This document shows, piece by piece, positions 9,344 to 18,159 of a stretch of 64,000 nt of DNA; positions within the stretch are counted from its first letter, which is position 1, and every line of letters begins with the position of its first letter. The stretch covers positions 1-64,000 of the forward strand of contig NZ_PDUS01000014.1 of assembly GCF_002723455.1 (NCBI RefSeq). The letters run 5' to 3'. The translations under genes were made by a program, and so were the position numbers. A model generated the notes under the pieces. That model did not search any database. It was given only the letters and a program-made list of their open reading frames with translations, and was not told where the DNA came from. The DNA is from Pseudoalteromonas sp. 3D05. GTDB taxonomy: Bacteria > Pseudomonadota > Gammaproteobacteria > Enterobacterales > Alteromonadaceae.

Positions 9344-9679
9344 TCAAGCTTTTTTTACAAACTTAGCAGTTACCATCATTTCACCAACGCCATCCACTTT
9401 ACAGTCAAGCTCATGATCTTTTGTATCTTTAATCCAGCGGATCACGGCTTTAGTACCAATTTTAATTACCTGAGAGCTGCCTTTTATTTTCAAGTCTTTA
9501 ACCACAGTCACTTTGTCACCCTCAGCTAACAGTGTTCCATTGGCGTCTTTAACTTTAACAGCATCATCGTCGTCATTTTGAGTGGGATCCCACTCAAACG
9601 CACATTCAGGACAAATTAATAGAGTTTGATCTTCATAAACATAGTCAGACTGACATTTAGGACAAGAAGGTAGAGACAT
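9344..9679 (-). CDS. yjdM: YjdM/PhnA-family zinc-ribbon protein
   Basis: This 111-residue cytoplasmic protein was historically called PhnA, although the family is not needed for phosphonate breakdown. An N-terminal zinc ribbon is formed by CPKC (residues 6-9) and CPEC (near 23-26), with the conserved YEDQ and FEWDP flanks. The C-terminal beta domain has [14 protein letters not shown] and the [11 protein letters not shown] tail. The frame opens at a GTG three codons upstream, but the ATG at 9679 reproduces the family start MSLPSCPKC. No phosphonate genes are nearby. Confidence 0.88.
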   Translation of the reverse strand: MSLPSCPKCQSDYVYEDQTLLICPECAFEWDPTQNDDDDAVKVKDANGTLLAEGDKVTVVKDLKIKGSSQVIKIGTKAVIRWIKDTKDHELDCKVDGVGEMMVTAKFVKKA

Positions 9680-9851
9680 AATTAGCACGCATAAATAAAT
9701 TTTTGCTTATGGTAATAGCTCATCATGGTTTTGTCTATTGAGGTGAATGAGTGAACTTTTTTACAGAGCTGATTAACCTGTGCTCTTTGTTTTATTGCTT
9801 AGCAAAAGCCTTACATGTACCCTTAATCGACTTTTTGAATTAGTAATTATT

Positions 9852-11408
9852 ATGTATAAACGCAAACTGTTTTATTTTGGCCTGACAACCGCCTTTTTCT
9901 TGTTTTTAGCACTACTAAGCACCGCAATATCATCCCACCTTACACGTGAAAATTTACTGCAAAGCAATATTGCACATTCATTATTGGTGGAGCATGAAAA
10001 GTTATCGAGTATCTCATACCGATTATTTAAGCAGCTAACAGATGAAATTATTTTCGGTCAAAATGCCAATCAAGCGTATGTTCGTAAAAAACAAAATCTT
10101 ATTCAACAATCACTAAATCAAATAAAAAAGCTAGAAATAGAACAGCGTAAAGCATTAGGTATCTCCTTTACAAAAGGCAGTATTGAAGACACTGATGAAC
10201 TTGTTCGAATGATTGATGAGATCACCGTTGAATTTAGGGCTGTTGTTAGTAGCAAAAATACAGCCCCTCTCAATCAGCAGGCCAAGTTAAAACGATTATT
10301 AGAAGTCACGATAGATGATCAGTTCAGAGAAGCGATTAACTCTGCAGTTGCACGTCAGACTCGTGTCGTTGCAGCAATTAACGCTAAAATGGATATGCTT
10401 AACACCACCATATTTTGGTTTGCGATTGGCTTAGGAGGCCTTTCAATCCCACTTATTTTGTATGGCTGTTACTGGCTTTTTAATCAACTTTATCAACCGC
10501 TTATTTTAATAGCAAACGCCACCAACTCGATAGCAATGGGGCACTACCACAAACCCATATCGGTAAAACTAGACGATGAGTTTGAAGAGCTCGCAACGTC
10601 AATTAATCAACTTGCGTTGCGCCTGCAACAACATGAAAACAATGCTGTTCAATCAAGAAAGCAGCTGGAGCTTGAAGTTAAGCAACGTACGAGCGAATTA
10701 ACAGAAGCTAATCTGTTATTGACTAAAATAGACTCCCGTCGTCGCCAATTTATTGCTGATGTGTCTCATGAATTGCGTACGCCATTAACCATTATACGAG
10801 GCGAAGCACAAGTTACACTTAGAATGAAATCAGTGTCCGTAGATGATTATAATCAAACACTCAACTCTATACTCGGACAAGCCATTAGCTTAAGCCGTTT
10901 AGTGGATGATTTATTACTCTTAACACGGGCAGAAATGAATCAAATAAATCTAGAAGTCTCCCCCACTAAGATAGTGCCGCTAATAAAAACTGAAGTCACC
11001 AAATGGCAAAAACTAAACCCAACTCGAAGTATTACCTATATAACCCAGTCAAATTTAAACCATGCTGTTGTCACTATTGATACCCAACGCATACAGCAAG
11101 TGCTGGCTATTTTATTTGATAATGCTGTTAAATATTCAAGCTCAGAGCAACCCATAGAGATTAGCCTCACAATAACACAGTCATTAGTCACTGTTTCTAT
11201 AGAGGATCATGGTGAAGGAATTTCTGCTGCTGAGGTTGATAATATTTTTGAGCGTTTCGTACGTTTTAGCAAACACAATGAAGGGCTCGGGTTAGGGCTC
11301 CCTATTGCAAAAGCAATTATAGAAGCACATAGCGGTACTATTAATGTTACCTCAACCCAAGGGCAAGGCTCTGTATTTTCAATTTCTTTACCAGCTGGAC
11401 AGCCATGA
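9852..11408 (+). CDS. Sensor histidine kinase, HAMP type
   Basis: The 518-residue inner-membrane kinase has a transmembrane segment at about 8-28 and a helical periplasmic sensor region of about 150 residues. A second membrane segment (about 186-210), a HAMP linker and a short coiled coil follow. The HisKA domain carries the phospho-accepting His in DVSHELRTPLT. The ATPase domain has NAVKYS, DHGEGI and GLGLGLP. The frame opens at a GTG at 9780, but the ATG at 9852 gives the normal short cytoplasmic N-terminus. It overlaps the following response regulator by 4 bases. The signal is unknown. Confidence 0.9.
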   Translation: MYKRKLFYFGLTTAFFLFLALLSTAISSHLTRENLLQSNIAHSLLVEHEKLSSISYRLFKQLTDEIIFGQNANQAYVRKKQNLIQQSLNQIKKLEIEQRKALGISFTKGSIEDTDELVRMIDEITVEFRAVVSSKNTAPLNQQAKLKRLLEVTIDDQFREAINSAVARQTRVVAAINAKMDMLNTTIFWFAIGLGGLSIPLILYGCYWLFNQLYQPLILIANATNSIAMGHYHKPISVKLDDEFEELATSINQLALRLQQHENNAVQSRKQLELEVKQRTSELTEANLLLTKIDSRRRQFIADVSHELRTPLTIIRGEAQVTLRMKSVSVDDYNQTLNSILGQAISLSRLVDDLLLLTRAEMNQINLEVSPTKIVPLIKTEVTKWQKLNPTRSITYITQSNLNHAVVTIDTQRIQQVLAILFDNAVKYSSSEQPIEISLTITQSLVTVSIEDHGEGISAAEVDNIFERFVRFSKHNEGLGLGLPIAKAIIEAHSGTINVTSTQGQGSVFSISLPAGQP

Positions 11409-12085
11409 TGAACATCTTACTTGCAGACGATGAATTACCTCTATTAAACTTTTTATCACGTGGCCTGCGTGCTGAAGGCTACGATTGCAGCACCTTAAAC
11501 GAGTTACACGAAGTGCTGCCATATATTAAAAAGCATTCACCTCATGTTGTAATACTCGACAGGCTCTTTGGCTCGCAAGATAGTTTGTCCATTCTCGAAG
11601 CGATAAAAACCCTTTCCCACCCGCCTATGGTGCTTATGTTAACAGCATTGGATGAAGTAGCAGAGCGTGTTAAAGGGCTGGAAAAAGGTGCTGATGATTA
11701 CCTTTGCAAACCCTTTGACTTTGATGAACTTTTAGCACGTGTTATCGCATTAAAACGTCGTATGAATACTGCACATTCGGATCATCAAGCGTCAACCGCT
11801 ATTGGCTCCTTGGCTTTACTGACTCAGCAAAGAATTGCATTGCTCAATGAGACTGAGTTAACACTGACAAAAATTGAATTCGAATTACTACTTTATTTTG
11901 TCGAAAACCAAGACAAGGTATTGTCAAGAGAGCGAATATTAAGCCGTGTCTGGCAAACTTATAATGAGCCTAATACCAATATCGTAGATGTGTATGTGAG
12001 TAAGTTAAGAAAAAAAATTGAGAGTGAGCCTAATCTTACAATTCAAACTTTACGCGGCAACGGGTATAGAATGAGCTTAAAATAG
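11405..12085 (+). CDS. OmpR-family response regulator
   Basis: This 226-residue regulator pairs with the kinase encoded just upstream (ATGA overlap). The receiver domain (1-115) has the acidic pair in LLADDE, the phospho-acceptor Asp near residue 52 in VVILDRLF, and the LCKPFDFDELLAR lysine loop. The C-terminal winged helix (about 128-226) ends in IQTLRGNGYRMSLK. Targets are not evident. The nearest convergent gene, a delta-class carbonic anhydrase, is not obviously in the regulon. Confidence 0.93.
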   Translation: MMNILLADDELPLLNFLSRGLRAEGYDCSTLNELHEVLPYIKKHSPHVVILDRLFGSQDSLSILEAIKTLSHPPMVLMLTALDEVAERVKGLEKGADDYLCKPFDFDELLARVIALKRRMNTAHSDHQASTAIGSLALLTQQRIALLNETELTLTKIEFELLLYFVENQDKVLSRERILSRVWQTYNEPNTNIVDVYVSKLRKKIESEPNLTIQTLRGNGYRMSLK

Positions 12086-12105
12086 CGCGAGAAAATAACT
12101 CGCGC
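12085..12105. terminator. Stem-loop between converging genes
   Basis: GCGCGAG / CTCGCGC with a 7-base loop. The minus strand is followed by TATTTT and the plus strand by CAAAATTATTTT. It overlaps the response-regulator stop and lies 11 bases from the carbonic anhydrase stop, so it probably ends both transcripts. Confidence 0.65.
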
Positions 12106-12115
12106 CAAAATTATT

Positions 12116-12979
12116 TTACTTGCTAATCGGCGATAGTAGTTTTGGGTTTTGTACTAGGTTACGAACACCATGGGCGTGATCTTCTTTAAATACATTGTCG
12201 TTACACCATTGGCCAACACTATTGATATTTACCACAGCAACTTCAGGCCTAACACTCCAGCTAACTTGTAATGGCGACGCTTTTTCATTATACCCAGGGC
12301 CTGTTGTGGAACCTAAATACTCAATGGGGTTACCGGTATTAGTTGGTATATTTGGCGCTTGATAATAACCATTTACTTTTTCGATGTGAGTGAGCTTTGA
12401 AAAGTTAACCGCATTTTTATCATTTGCTAATACAATCACCTGCCCTTCAACACGTAAGCTTGGGTTCATCGTACTATCAGCTAAACATGCACCGAGTGTA
12501 GGCCCAGGTTTAACTTGTGCTGATGAATAAACAAAATGCACCTCAAGTGTGTCCCCTACATTCAACGAACTCCCTTTCGCTGAACACACCTTGCCTTTTA
12601 CAGGTTGTAACTGTGAAGCCGATAACTGGCCATCATAAATGTACCCAGTGTTGTGTCCTTTGCCATCTCCATTGCCTGCAAACGTGGTAAATTCTCCCCC
12701 TTTATGCTCTGCATTTTTATGAAAGTGAATATTACATAAATTGAGGTTACCGCGATTTGGAGCAGTACCAAAGCTGCGAAGGTTAGTACCATAAGCTTGG
12801 TCAATGTCGCGTGGAGATTGAGGCCCGTAGCCTTGAGTATGAGTGTTTTTTTCAAGCGCGACCCGCTGTGCTTGAATAACGCTATCACTCACTGCTTTTG
12901 CATTTATTACATCACTTGTCAGAGCTAGTGCCCCAAAACCAATAATTGTTACACACTTTGAAATCATCGTTTGTTTCAT
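12116..12979 (-). CDS. Delta-class carbonic anhydrase, secreted
   Basis: The 287-residue product has a signal peptide (about 1-27) and the distinctive NLCNIHFHKNAEHKGGEF block. His85, His87 and His92 in this block are the probable metal ligands by analogy with the diatom delta-class enzymes. Two Cys pairs suggest disulfides in the periplasm. The enzyme would interconvert CO2 and bicarbonate outside the cytoplasm. The delta class was first known from marine diatoms, and bacterial members are recognised mostly in marine proteobacteria. The family call is from motif memory, and the ligand assignment is inferred. It stands alone with its own upstream region. Confidence 0.85.
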   Translation of the reverse strand: MKQTMISKCVTIIGFGALALTSDVINAKAVSDSVIQAQRVALEKNTHTQGYGPQSPRDIDQAYGTNLRSFGTAPNRGNLNLCNIHFHKNAEHKGGEFTTFAGNGDGKGHNTGYIYDGQLSASQLQPVKGKVCSAKGSSLNVGDTLEVHFVYSSAQVKPGPTLGACLADSTMNPSLRVEGQVIVLANDKNAVNFSKLTHIEKVNGYYQAPNIPTNTGNPIEYLGSTTGPGYNEKASPLQVSWSVRPEVAVVNINSVGQWCNDNVFKEDHAHGVRNLVQNPKLLSPISK

Positions 12980-13199
12980 GTTGTTTATGCCTTTAAAAAG
13001 TTCATAAACCCATGTTATTGAAAGTATCTAAAAAAAACTTATAGGGAAGATTAAAATTAGATTAAAAAAGTAACGACACTCATAAAATAACAACAATTTC
13101 GAAAAGTGAGTAAGAAGAAGGTAAGGCCGACCCACTGCCATTATTTAGCACTGGGTCATTTTGATAAACTATGTGTATAAAAGCCTGCAGATAATGTGA

Positions 13200-13448
13200 C
13201 TAATGGGGTTTTTTAGAACCACCACGCACTAGATCTTTACCGTTTTCATATACTTCTTGCGTAACCCAACGGCCCAACAATAATTTATGCTCATCATCAA
13301 GCACGGCGATAAATGGACGTTTATTACTGTTGTGGGTTGCCAAAGCCAAGCCTGAAACATTCTTTAAGCCTAAGCCTCCGCTCTCAACTAAACGGATAAA
13401 TGCGTCGAGCTCCTCAAGGGTGTCAATGACATCGTTATCGTTAATCAT
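13200..13448 (-). CDS. Hypothetical small protein
   Basis: This 82-residue soluble protein begins with an acidic helix and has a mixed alpha/beta core around RPFIAVLDDEHKLLLGRWV. AAAGAG lies before the ATG. It is not recognised. Convincing composition, a plausible RBS and isolation between other genes on the same strand support it being real. Confidence 0.65.
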   Translation of the reverse strand: MINDNDVIDTLEELDAFIRLVESGGLGLKNVSGLALATHNSNKRPFIAVLDDEHKLLLGRWVTQEVYENGKDLVRGGSKKPH

Positions 13449-13542
13449 ACTGTTTACTCTTTAACAAATTAATGAGCATATAATACCAGTTATGAAATAT
13501 TTGATAAATACGAGTTACTTAATTCGCACACTAATCATCATA

Positions 13543-14148
13543 TTATAGCGCGCGATAACGCATACCTTCCTCAAGCCCACATTGGTGGGGGTGCGTATTT
13601 TTAAACGTGACAGGCACTGTTTGTCCACAAGGTAGCTGGTTATACTGCGGTGGTAAATTGGGGCCACATTGCTGCACATCAAAATGCAAATGATGCCCGC
13701 CAGTTTGGCCGGTATCACCACTTTTAGCAATCAGCTGCCCTGCATTAACTTGCTCACCCATTTCAACCAATACGCCATTATGAGTAAGGTGTATATATCG
13801 TGCTATTGTGCCATCATCATGCTGTATAAATACAAAGTTTTCATGCAAATCTTGACCATTACCATCATGAAACTGTTCACGCAATGCAACCACGTGACCT
13901 GCTCTTGCTGCAACAATGGGTGTGCCGATTGGCATAATAAAATCTAGCGCATATAAACCAACTCCATGGTTTGATTTTCGGTAATGCCCAGTCGAGACAA
14001 CAACCTCATGCTCAGTTCCTGGCTTAAAGGGTAATATATAGGGCGTGCTCTCTTGGGAGCTGTAAACACTGCAATCCACTTCAGGTTGTGCAGTTACGCT
14101 AGAGGCACCAATAAAAAACAGCGTGGTGATCAAACAATACATTTTCAT
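13543..14148 (-). CDS. M23-family metallopeptidase, secreted
   Basis: This 201-residue protein has a signal peptide (about 1-20) and a LytM/M23 peptidase fold, which usually cuts peptide cross-bridges in peptidoglycan. The zinc site is visible: His61 and Asp69 in HGVGLYALDF, then His120 in RYIHL and the HxH motif His153/His155 in GGHHLHFDV. It is short, a bare catalytic domain without LysM or coiled coil. A free-standing periplasmic or secreted enzyme is likely. Substrate is not known; elastin-type or self-activating M23 enzymes are alternatives. Confidence 0.88.
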   Translation of the reverse strand: MKMYCLITTLFFIGASSVTAQPEVDCSVYSSQESTPYILPFKPGTEHEVVVSTGHYRKSNHGVGLYALDFIMPIGTPIVAARAGHVVALREQFHDGNGQDLHENFVFIQHDDGTIARYIHLTHNGVLVEMGEQVNAGQLIAKSGDTGQTGGHHLHFDVQQCGPNLPPQYNQLPCGQTVPVTFKNTHPHQCGLEEGMRYRAL

Positions 14149-14314
14149 TTATTTTGTCCAATTTAAAATAACTTAGACGAAAGAAAAAAAAAAAAGTTTA
14201 AACCTCCTGTTAATTAAAGTTGTATTGATACTAATCGATTTTATTTGCGCTAACCTTTTATCCATAGGATAGTAACCCTAGCCTACAAATAAGCTGTAAC
14301 TAAATAGGATACTC

Positions 14315-15463
14315 ATGAAAAACGTTTTACTTGCTACCGGCATAATCGCTTCATCGTTTAATGCCCTTGCAGCAAACTTAACAACGGAAGAGCTGCGAAT
14401 TGAAAAAGCCACAGCGGCTATGCCAAATGTAGTTACTGCGTTTTCTGACGACGTCGCTTCGCTAAAAGAATCATGGCAAAGTGTCAGTAGTTATCAGCAA
14501 GCAACCGATTTAATTAATAGCTACGCAAAGCAGCTCTGGCGCGATGCTAAACAACGCATAGTCAAATCCAACAGTTTTGACGACCGCGAGCTATACTGGG
14601 CTCGCTTGCAATCAAGTAAAGTGATACGCGCTAGTAAACCAGGCTTTGCTATGACCGATGCAGAGCAGTCAGCACTTCTAACGATGCTAGAAAACGGTAG
14701 CCGGGGTCGCACTGAGCTTGCTTATACTAAAAATACCGACAAAAAAATTCTACTAACAGGCTTTGACCCATTTCTACTTGATAGACATATTAATCAAAGT
14801 AACCCCTCAGGTGTCGCTGCCCTATTATTAGATGGGCAAGTCATTAAATATAAAGGTGTAACGGCTGAGATAAATACGGTTATGGTACCGGTTCGTTATA
14901 CCGACTTTGATCAAGGTATTATTGAACAATTGCTTGCGCCTTACTACGCATTAAACAATGTTGATATGGTTGTTACGGTTAGCATGGGCGGTAAAGACTT
15001 TGACCTAGAGCGCTTCCCAGGAAAACGCCGCAGTGTAACAGCGCCTGATAATGCCAACATTGTTTATGGTGGTACGGCCACAGATCCAAAAATATCGAGT
15101 TTAAATGATCGCCCCCTGCCTGGTAATGAGTTTGTGGAATTTAGTCTACCGGTAAAACAAATGCAAAAAGCAGCTGGTCCTTTCCCGATCAATGATAATC
15201 ACAAAGTAGTCACTCTTGAAAAAGCCTTTGAGCCTAAGTCTTTAAAAGAGCTTGAAGGCGCAACGGCTGTGAAGGGAGGTGGCGGCGGTTATCTATCTAA
15301 CGAAATTTCGTACCGCAGCATTCGCCTACGCAATGAACTTAATTCAGATATTCCAACTGGGCATATCCACACCCCCCGCATTGCGCAGTTTGAGCCTAAA
15401 ACTGAAGCTAAAATAGTACAACAAATACAAACAATGCTAGAAATGAGTTTAACTGCATTATAG
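14315..15463 (+). CDS. Secreted pyroglutamyl-peptidase-fold (C15-like) protein lacking the catalytic Cys
   Basis: This 382-residue protein has a signal peptide (about 1-19) and a helical N-terminal region (20-145). A domain resembling pyroglutamyl peptidase I follows, with LLTGFDPF and NPSG near the start and an LERFPGKRRSV block where the catalytic Glu would be. GGYLSNEISYRSIRL stands where family members have the nucleophilic Cys, and GHIHTP fits the catalytic His. At the nucleophile position residue 328 is Ser (codon TCT). Secretion, extra length and loss of Cys argue against ordinary Pcp activity. It may be a serine-type hydrolase or a binding protein. Confidence 0.75.
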   Translation: MKNVLLATGIIASSFNALAANLTTEELRIEKATAAMPNVVTAFSDDVASLKESWQSVSSYQQATDLINSYAKQLWRDAKQRIVKSNSFDDRELYWARLQSSKVIRASKPGFAMTDAEQSALLTMLENGSRGRTELAYTKNTDKKILLTGFDPFLLDRHINQSNPSGVAALLLDGQVIKYKGVTAEINTVMVPVRYTDFDQGIIEQLLAPYYALNNVDMVVTVSMGGKDFDLERFPGKRRSVTAPDNANIVYGGTATDPKISSLNDRPLPGNEFVEFSLPVKQMQKAAGPFPINDNHKVVTLEKAFEPKSLKELEGATAVKGGGGGYLSNEISYRSIRLRNELNSDIPTGHIHTPRIAQFEPKTEAKIVQQIQTMLEMSLTAL

Positions 15464-15498
15464 CGCCATACCATAAGCGGCAACTATCATAAAAAAGA

Positions 15499-15522
15499 GG
15501 AAAGGTGCCCCCTTTCCCTTTT
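15499..15522 (+). terminator. Intrinsic terminator
   Basis: GGAAAGG / CCTTTCC with a 5-base loop, followed by CTTTT, 35 bases after the C15-like gene. Confidence 0.8.
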
Positions 15523-15606
15523 AAATATAAACTGAAAAAATCGAGTAAGGTCGCCAATTTACTGTATGCTTACTAAGAGTATTGTTATGATTTAAAGTGA
15601 GTAATC

Positions 15607-16080
15607 ATGGAACGCATTTTCCAGAACAGCCGTTTTCTTGTCCTTATCGCAGTACTAACTGCTGCCATTTCTGCATTTCTTGTCTACATTTCATGCATCA
15701 ATATCGTATTTCATCTTGTCAAAGCAACAATTTTTAATTTACCTGACTCCGCAAAAGGTGGCAAAGAGCTTATTGTAGAGCTATTAAAGGTTTTAGACTT
15801 ATTACTAATCGGTATTACACTTCAAGTAATAACGATTAGTTTATATCGCTTATTTATCACGCCAAATAGGCCGCATAAAAGCCAGTTTCTTGCCGCTTTT
15901 CATATTGAAGACTTTCATGACTTAAAAATCACTTTAGTGCAAGTTACATCCGTTGTGCTAGTCATTCTATTTTTAGAACATGCTGTAGAATTTGGCGGTA
16001 CTATTGAGACTCTTTATTTAGGTATCGCCGTCTCGGTGATTGTAGCCGCTTCTACATTTGCTTGGCGATCGATGAAATAA
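15607..16080 (+). CDS. YqhA-family membrane protein
   Basis: This 157-residue integral membrane protein has about four hydrophobic segments, near residues 10-40, 58-82, 108-125 and 133-152. The N-terminal MERIFQNSRFLVLIAV and the linker LDLLLIGITLQVI fit the YqhA (UPF0114) family, whose function is unknown. It is monocistronic, with GTGAG before the ATG and a stem-loop immediately downstream. Confidence 0.82.
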   Translation: MERIFQNSRFLVLIAVLTAAISAFLVYISCINIVFHLVKATIFNLPDSAKGGKELIVELLKVLDLLLIGITLQVITISLYRLFITPNRPHKSQFLAAFHIEDFHDLKITLVQVTSVVLVILFLEHAVEFGGTIETLYLGIAVSVIVAASTFAWRSMK

Positions 16081-16083
16081 ACC

Positions 16084-16106
16084 GGGTATGCCAACTGGCC
16101 ATACCC
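16084..16106 (+). terminator. Stem-loop after yqhA-like gene
   Basis: GGGTATG / CATACCC enclose CCAACTGGC directly after the stop codon. There is no U tract, so it may act as an mRNA 3' stabiliser or a factor-assisted terminator. Confidence 0.45.
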
Positions 16107-16326
16107 ATACTCAATGTATAGCGCAGTTTTAACCAAAAATTGAAGTTAAGAAATTTAAGCGATGATTGAACAAAGCTTAAATAAAGCATCAGTTGCTGCT
16201 TTTTTCATACACAAGAGTGACAACGTATCCCCTTCATTTTAATAGCGCTTAATAAATATTGAATTTTATTCACCTATTCTTGTTTTTAATTTATCATTTA
16301 TTAAACGATAGTTCGGCAATGAATTA

Positions 16327-17226
16327 ATGAAACTTAAATACCCCCCACTACACTTGCTTAGTATTTTTGAAGCCGCTGCAAGATTAGAAAGCTTTAAAGC
16401 AGCTAGTGAGGAGCTTTACATAACCCCTTCAGCAGTCAGCCACCAAATTAAGGCCTTAGAGTCACATTTAGGGTTTGATTTATTTCAACGTAAAAGTCGA
16501 GGCGTCACAGTAAATAATGCTGGCAGAATCTACCTACAATATATTCAAAAAGGCTTAGGCCAATTTGAACAAGGCACAAAAAAACTACAACTACGCTTTG
16601 CATCACCCACCCTTAAAATTACATGTTTTACAACTTTAGCCAGCAATATGCTCATCCCTCAACTCGGTGCATTCCAAGCGGCTCACCCTGACATTGAGAT
16701 AAGAATCGAAATCGGCAACAAAGTATCTGATTTGCAATACGAAGATATTGATTTAGCTATTAGATTAGGTGATGGAAACTGGCCAAACAGTATTGTTCAT
16801 AAATTAACTGACATTCAAATCTCAGCGGTATGCTCACCTACTTTTGCAAATGAACACAAACCCCATTTACTCAAAGATATAAGCCACCTACCATTAGTTG
16901 ACTTCACCTATGTCGACGACGCCTGGTCATATTGGGCAAAATATGTAGGGTTAAATCTAAAAGAAAATAAACGCTCACTGAGCTTTAACGATTACGACTC
17001 AGCAATCAATGCTGCCGCACAGGGCCTAGGAATGGCATTAGCGATGTTTCCAATTGAAAATATTCCATTAAGCAGAGGGGTCATTGTAACGCCGTTCCAA
17101 AATTCCATGCCTTACGCAAAATCATTATATGCAGTGTACCGCCCTGAAGACGCCGAGCGTCACGATATAAAATGTTTTATTAATTGGCTAAAAAAATCGG
17201 ACCTCATCTCCAGCAAGGGTGAATAG
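16327..17226 (+). CDS. LysR-family transcriptional regulator, GcvA-like
   Basis: This 299-residue regulator has an N-terminal winged helix (about 5-65): LLSIFEAAARLESFKAASEELYI with the recognition helix TPSAVSHQIKALE. An inducer-binding domain (about 90-295) follows. The PPLHLLSIFEAAAR start and the DLAIRLGDGNWPN segment resemble the GcvA/AmpR branch. The neighbouring genes are co-directional or convergent, so no divergent target is obvious. Confidence 0.88.
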   Translation: MKLKYPPLHLLSIFEAAARLESFKAASEELYITPSAVSHQIKALESHLGFDLFQRKSRGVTVNNAGRIYLQYIQKGLGQFEQGTKKLQLRFASPTLKITCFTTLASNMLIPQLGAFQAAHPDIEIRIEIGNKVSDLQYEDIDLAIRLGDGNWPNSIVHKLTDIQISAVCSPTFANEHKPHLLKDISHLPLVDFTYVDDAWSYWAKYVGLNLKENKRSLSFNDYDSAINAAAQGLGMALAMFPIENIPLSRGVIVTPFQNSMPYAKSLYAVYRPEDAERHDIKCFINWLKKSDLISSKGE

Positions 17227-17317
17227 CATTCACCCTTAGCGTGAATATTATCCTTTTGTCAGACTTATTGTTTGTTTCTAAAATGAGCGTAATTAGAAGC
17301 AAATGGAATGATAAATC

Positions 17318-17524
17318 ATGCTCGCCAAGGTCATACAGCTCACTTTTCGCGTAATAGCGATTACCATTATTTTAATGCCAATAATCTTAAATGTGGTAAT
17401 TCGCGGAAGTGTAGTGACGTCTTTAATTTTTATTCCGCTCATCTCATTGGCTCTACTATTCACCAGTATGTATTTGGACAGTAAACTAGCACAATTATTA
17501 ACGAATAAATTAAGCAATAGGTAA
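17318..17524 (+). CDS. Hypothetical small two-helix membrane protein
   Basis: This would encode 68 residues: two hydrophobic stretches (about 5-27 and 31-52) and a polar tail ending KLSNR. GGAATGA lies about 8 bases before the ATG. An overlapping minus-strand frame (17293-17517) has poorer protein character. The gene is not recognised and could be spurious. Confidence 0.45.
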   Translation: MLAKVIQLTFRVIAITIILMPIILNVVIRGSVVTSLIFIPLISLALLFTSMYLDSKLAQLLTNKLSNR

Positions 17525-17618
17525 GCTCCTCAGCTACCTCTTTTAAAGGTGAGACCTATTATTGTATTTTTTACGATTCTATCTACACTTTAATTAATAC
17601 AGTTCAAAGAGCATTTAT

Positions 17619-18158
17619 ATGAAAGGCATAGTCTTTACCGAGTTTCTAGAGATGGTCGAAAATGAATTTTCCTATGAAGTAGCTGATAAAATAATAGAAG
17701 AAAATTCACTATCTTCCGATGGCGCCTATACCAGCGTAGGTAATTACGACAATAAAGAACTCATAATGCTCGTAACCTCTTTGAGTAATCACATAAATAC
17801 CCCAGTTGATGAACTAGTTCATGCCTATGGAAAGTATTTACTAAATCGATTTTTTATCCTTTTCCCACACTTTTTTGATTCGGTAACTAACACATTTGAT
17901 TTTCTTGACACAATCGACCGTCATGTTCATATCGAAGTAAAGAAACTATATAACGACACTGAGCTACCGAATTTTGAAACAATTCGTATCTGCCCATCAA
18001 AAATGCAGATGATTTATCGTTCAGGTAACCCATTTGCTTGTTTAGCCGAAGGGTTAATTGAAGGAGCGTGCGAGCACTTCAAAGAAGATATTGCTATCCA
18101 AAGCGATATAGAACCAGGCTATCAAACAGCCACCTTCACGTTAACAAAAGTAGCTTGA
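17619..18158 (+). CDS. H-NOX heme gas sensor (altered YxSxR motif)
   Basis: H-NOX proteins bind heme b through a proximal His and sense NO (or O2). The 179 residues span one full domain. The proximal ligand is His104 in [10 protein letters not shown], with P-F packing residues following. The heme-propionate motif YxSxR appears as YRSGN at 133-137, so the usual Arg is Asn. The C-terminal [14 protein letters not shown] helix is conserved. The next gene, a hybrid histidine kinase, starts one base after the stop, the classical H-NOX/HahK arrangement. In characterised systems NO-bound H-NOX inhibits the partner kinase; that role is inferred here. Confidence 0.92.
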   Translation: MKGIVFTEFLEMVENEFSYEVADKIIEENSLSSDGAYTSVGNYDNKELIMLVTSLSNHINTPVDELVHAYGKYLLNRFFILFPHFFDSVTNTFDFLDTIDRHVHIEVKKLYNDTELPNFETIRICPSKMQMIYRSGNPFACLAEGLIEGACEHFKEDIAIQSDIEPGYQTATFTLTKVA

Positions 18159-18159
18159 A

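Noticed and set aside
12598..12888. Second minus-strand ORF within the carbonic anhydrase gene
   Set aside because: Different frame of a well-supported gene and no ribosome binding site; hydrophobic by codon shadow.
17293..17517. Leftward ORF opposite the small membrane protein
   Set aside because: Its composition is poor and there is no RBS; the rightward frame is better, though itself uncertain.
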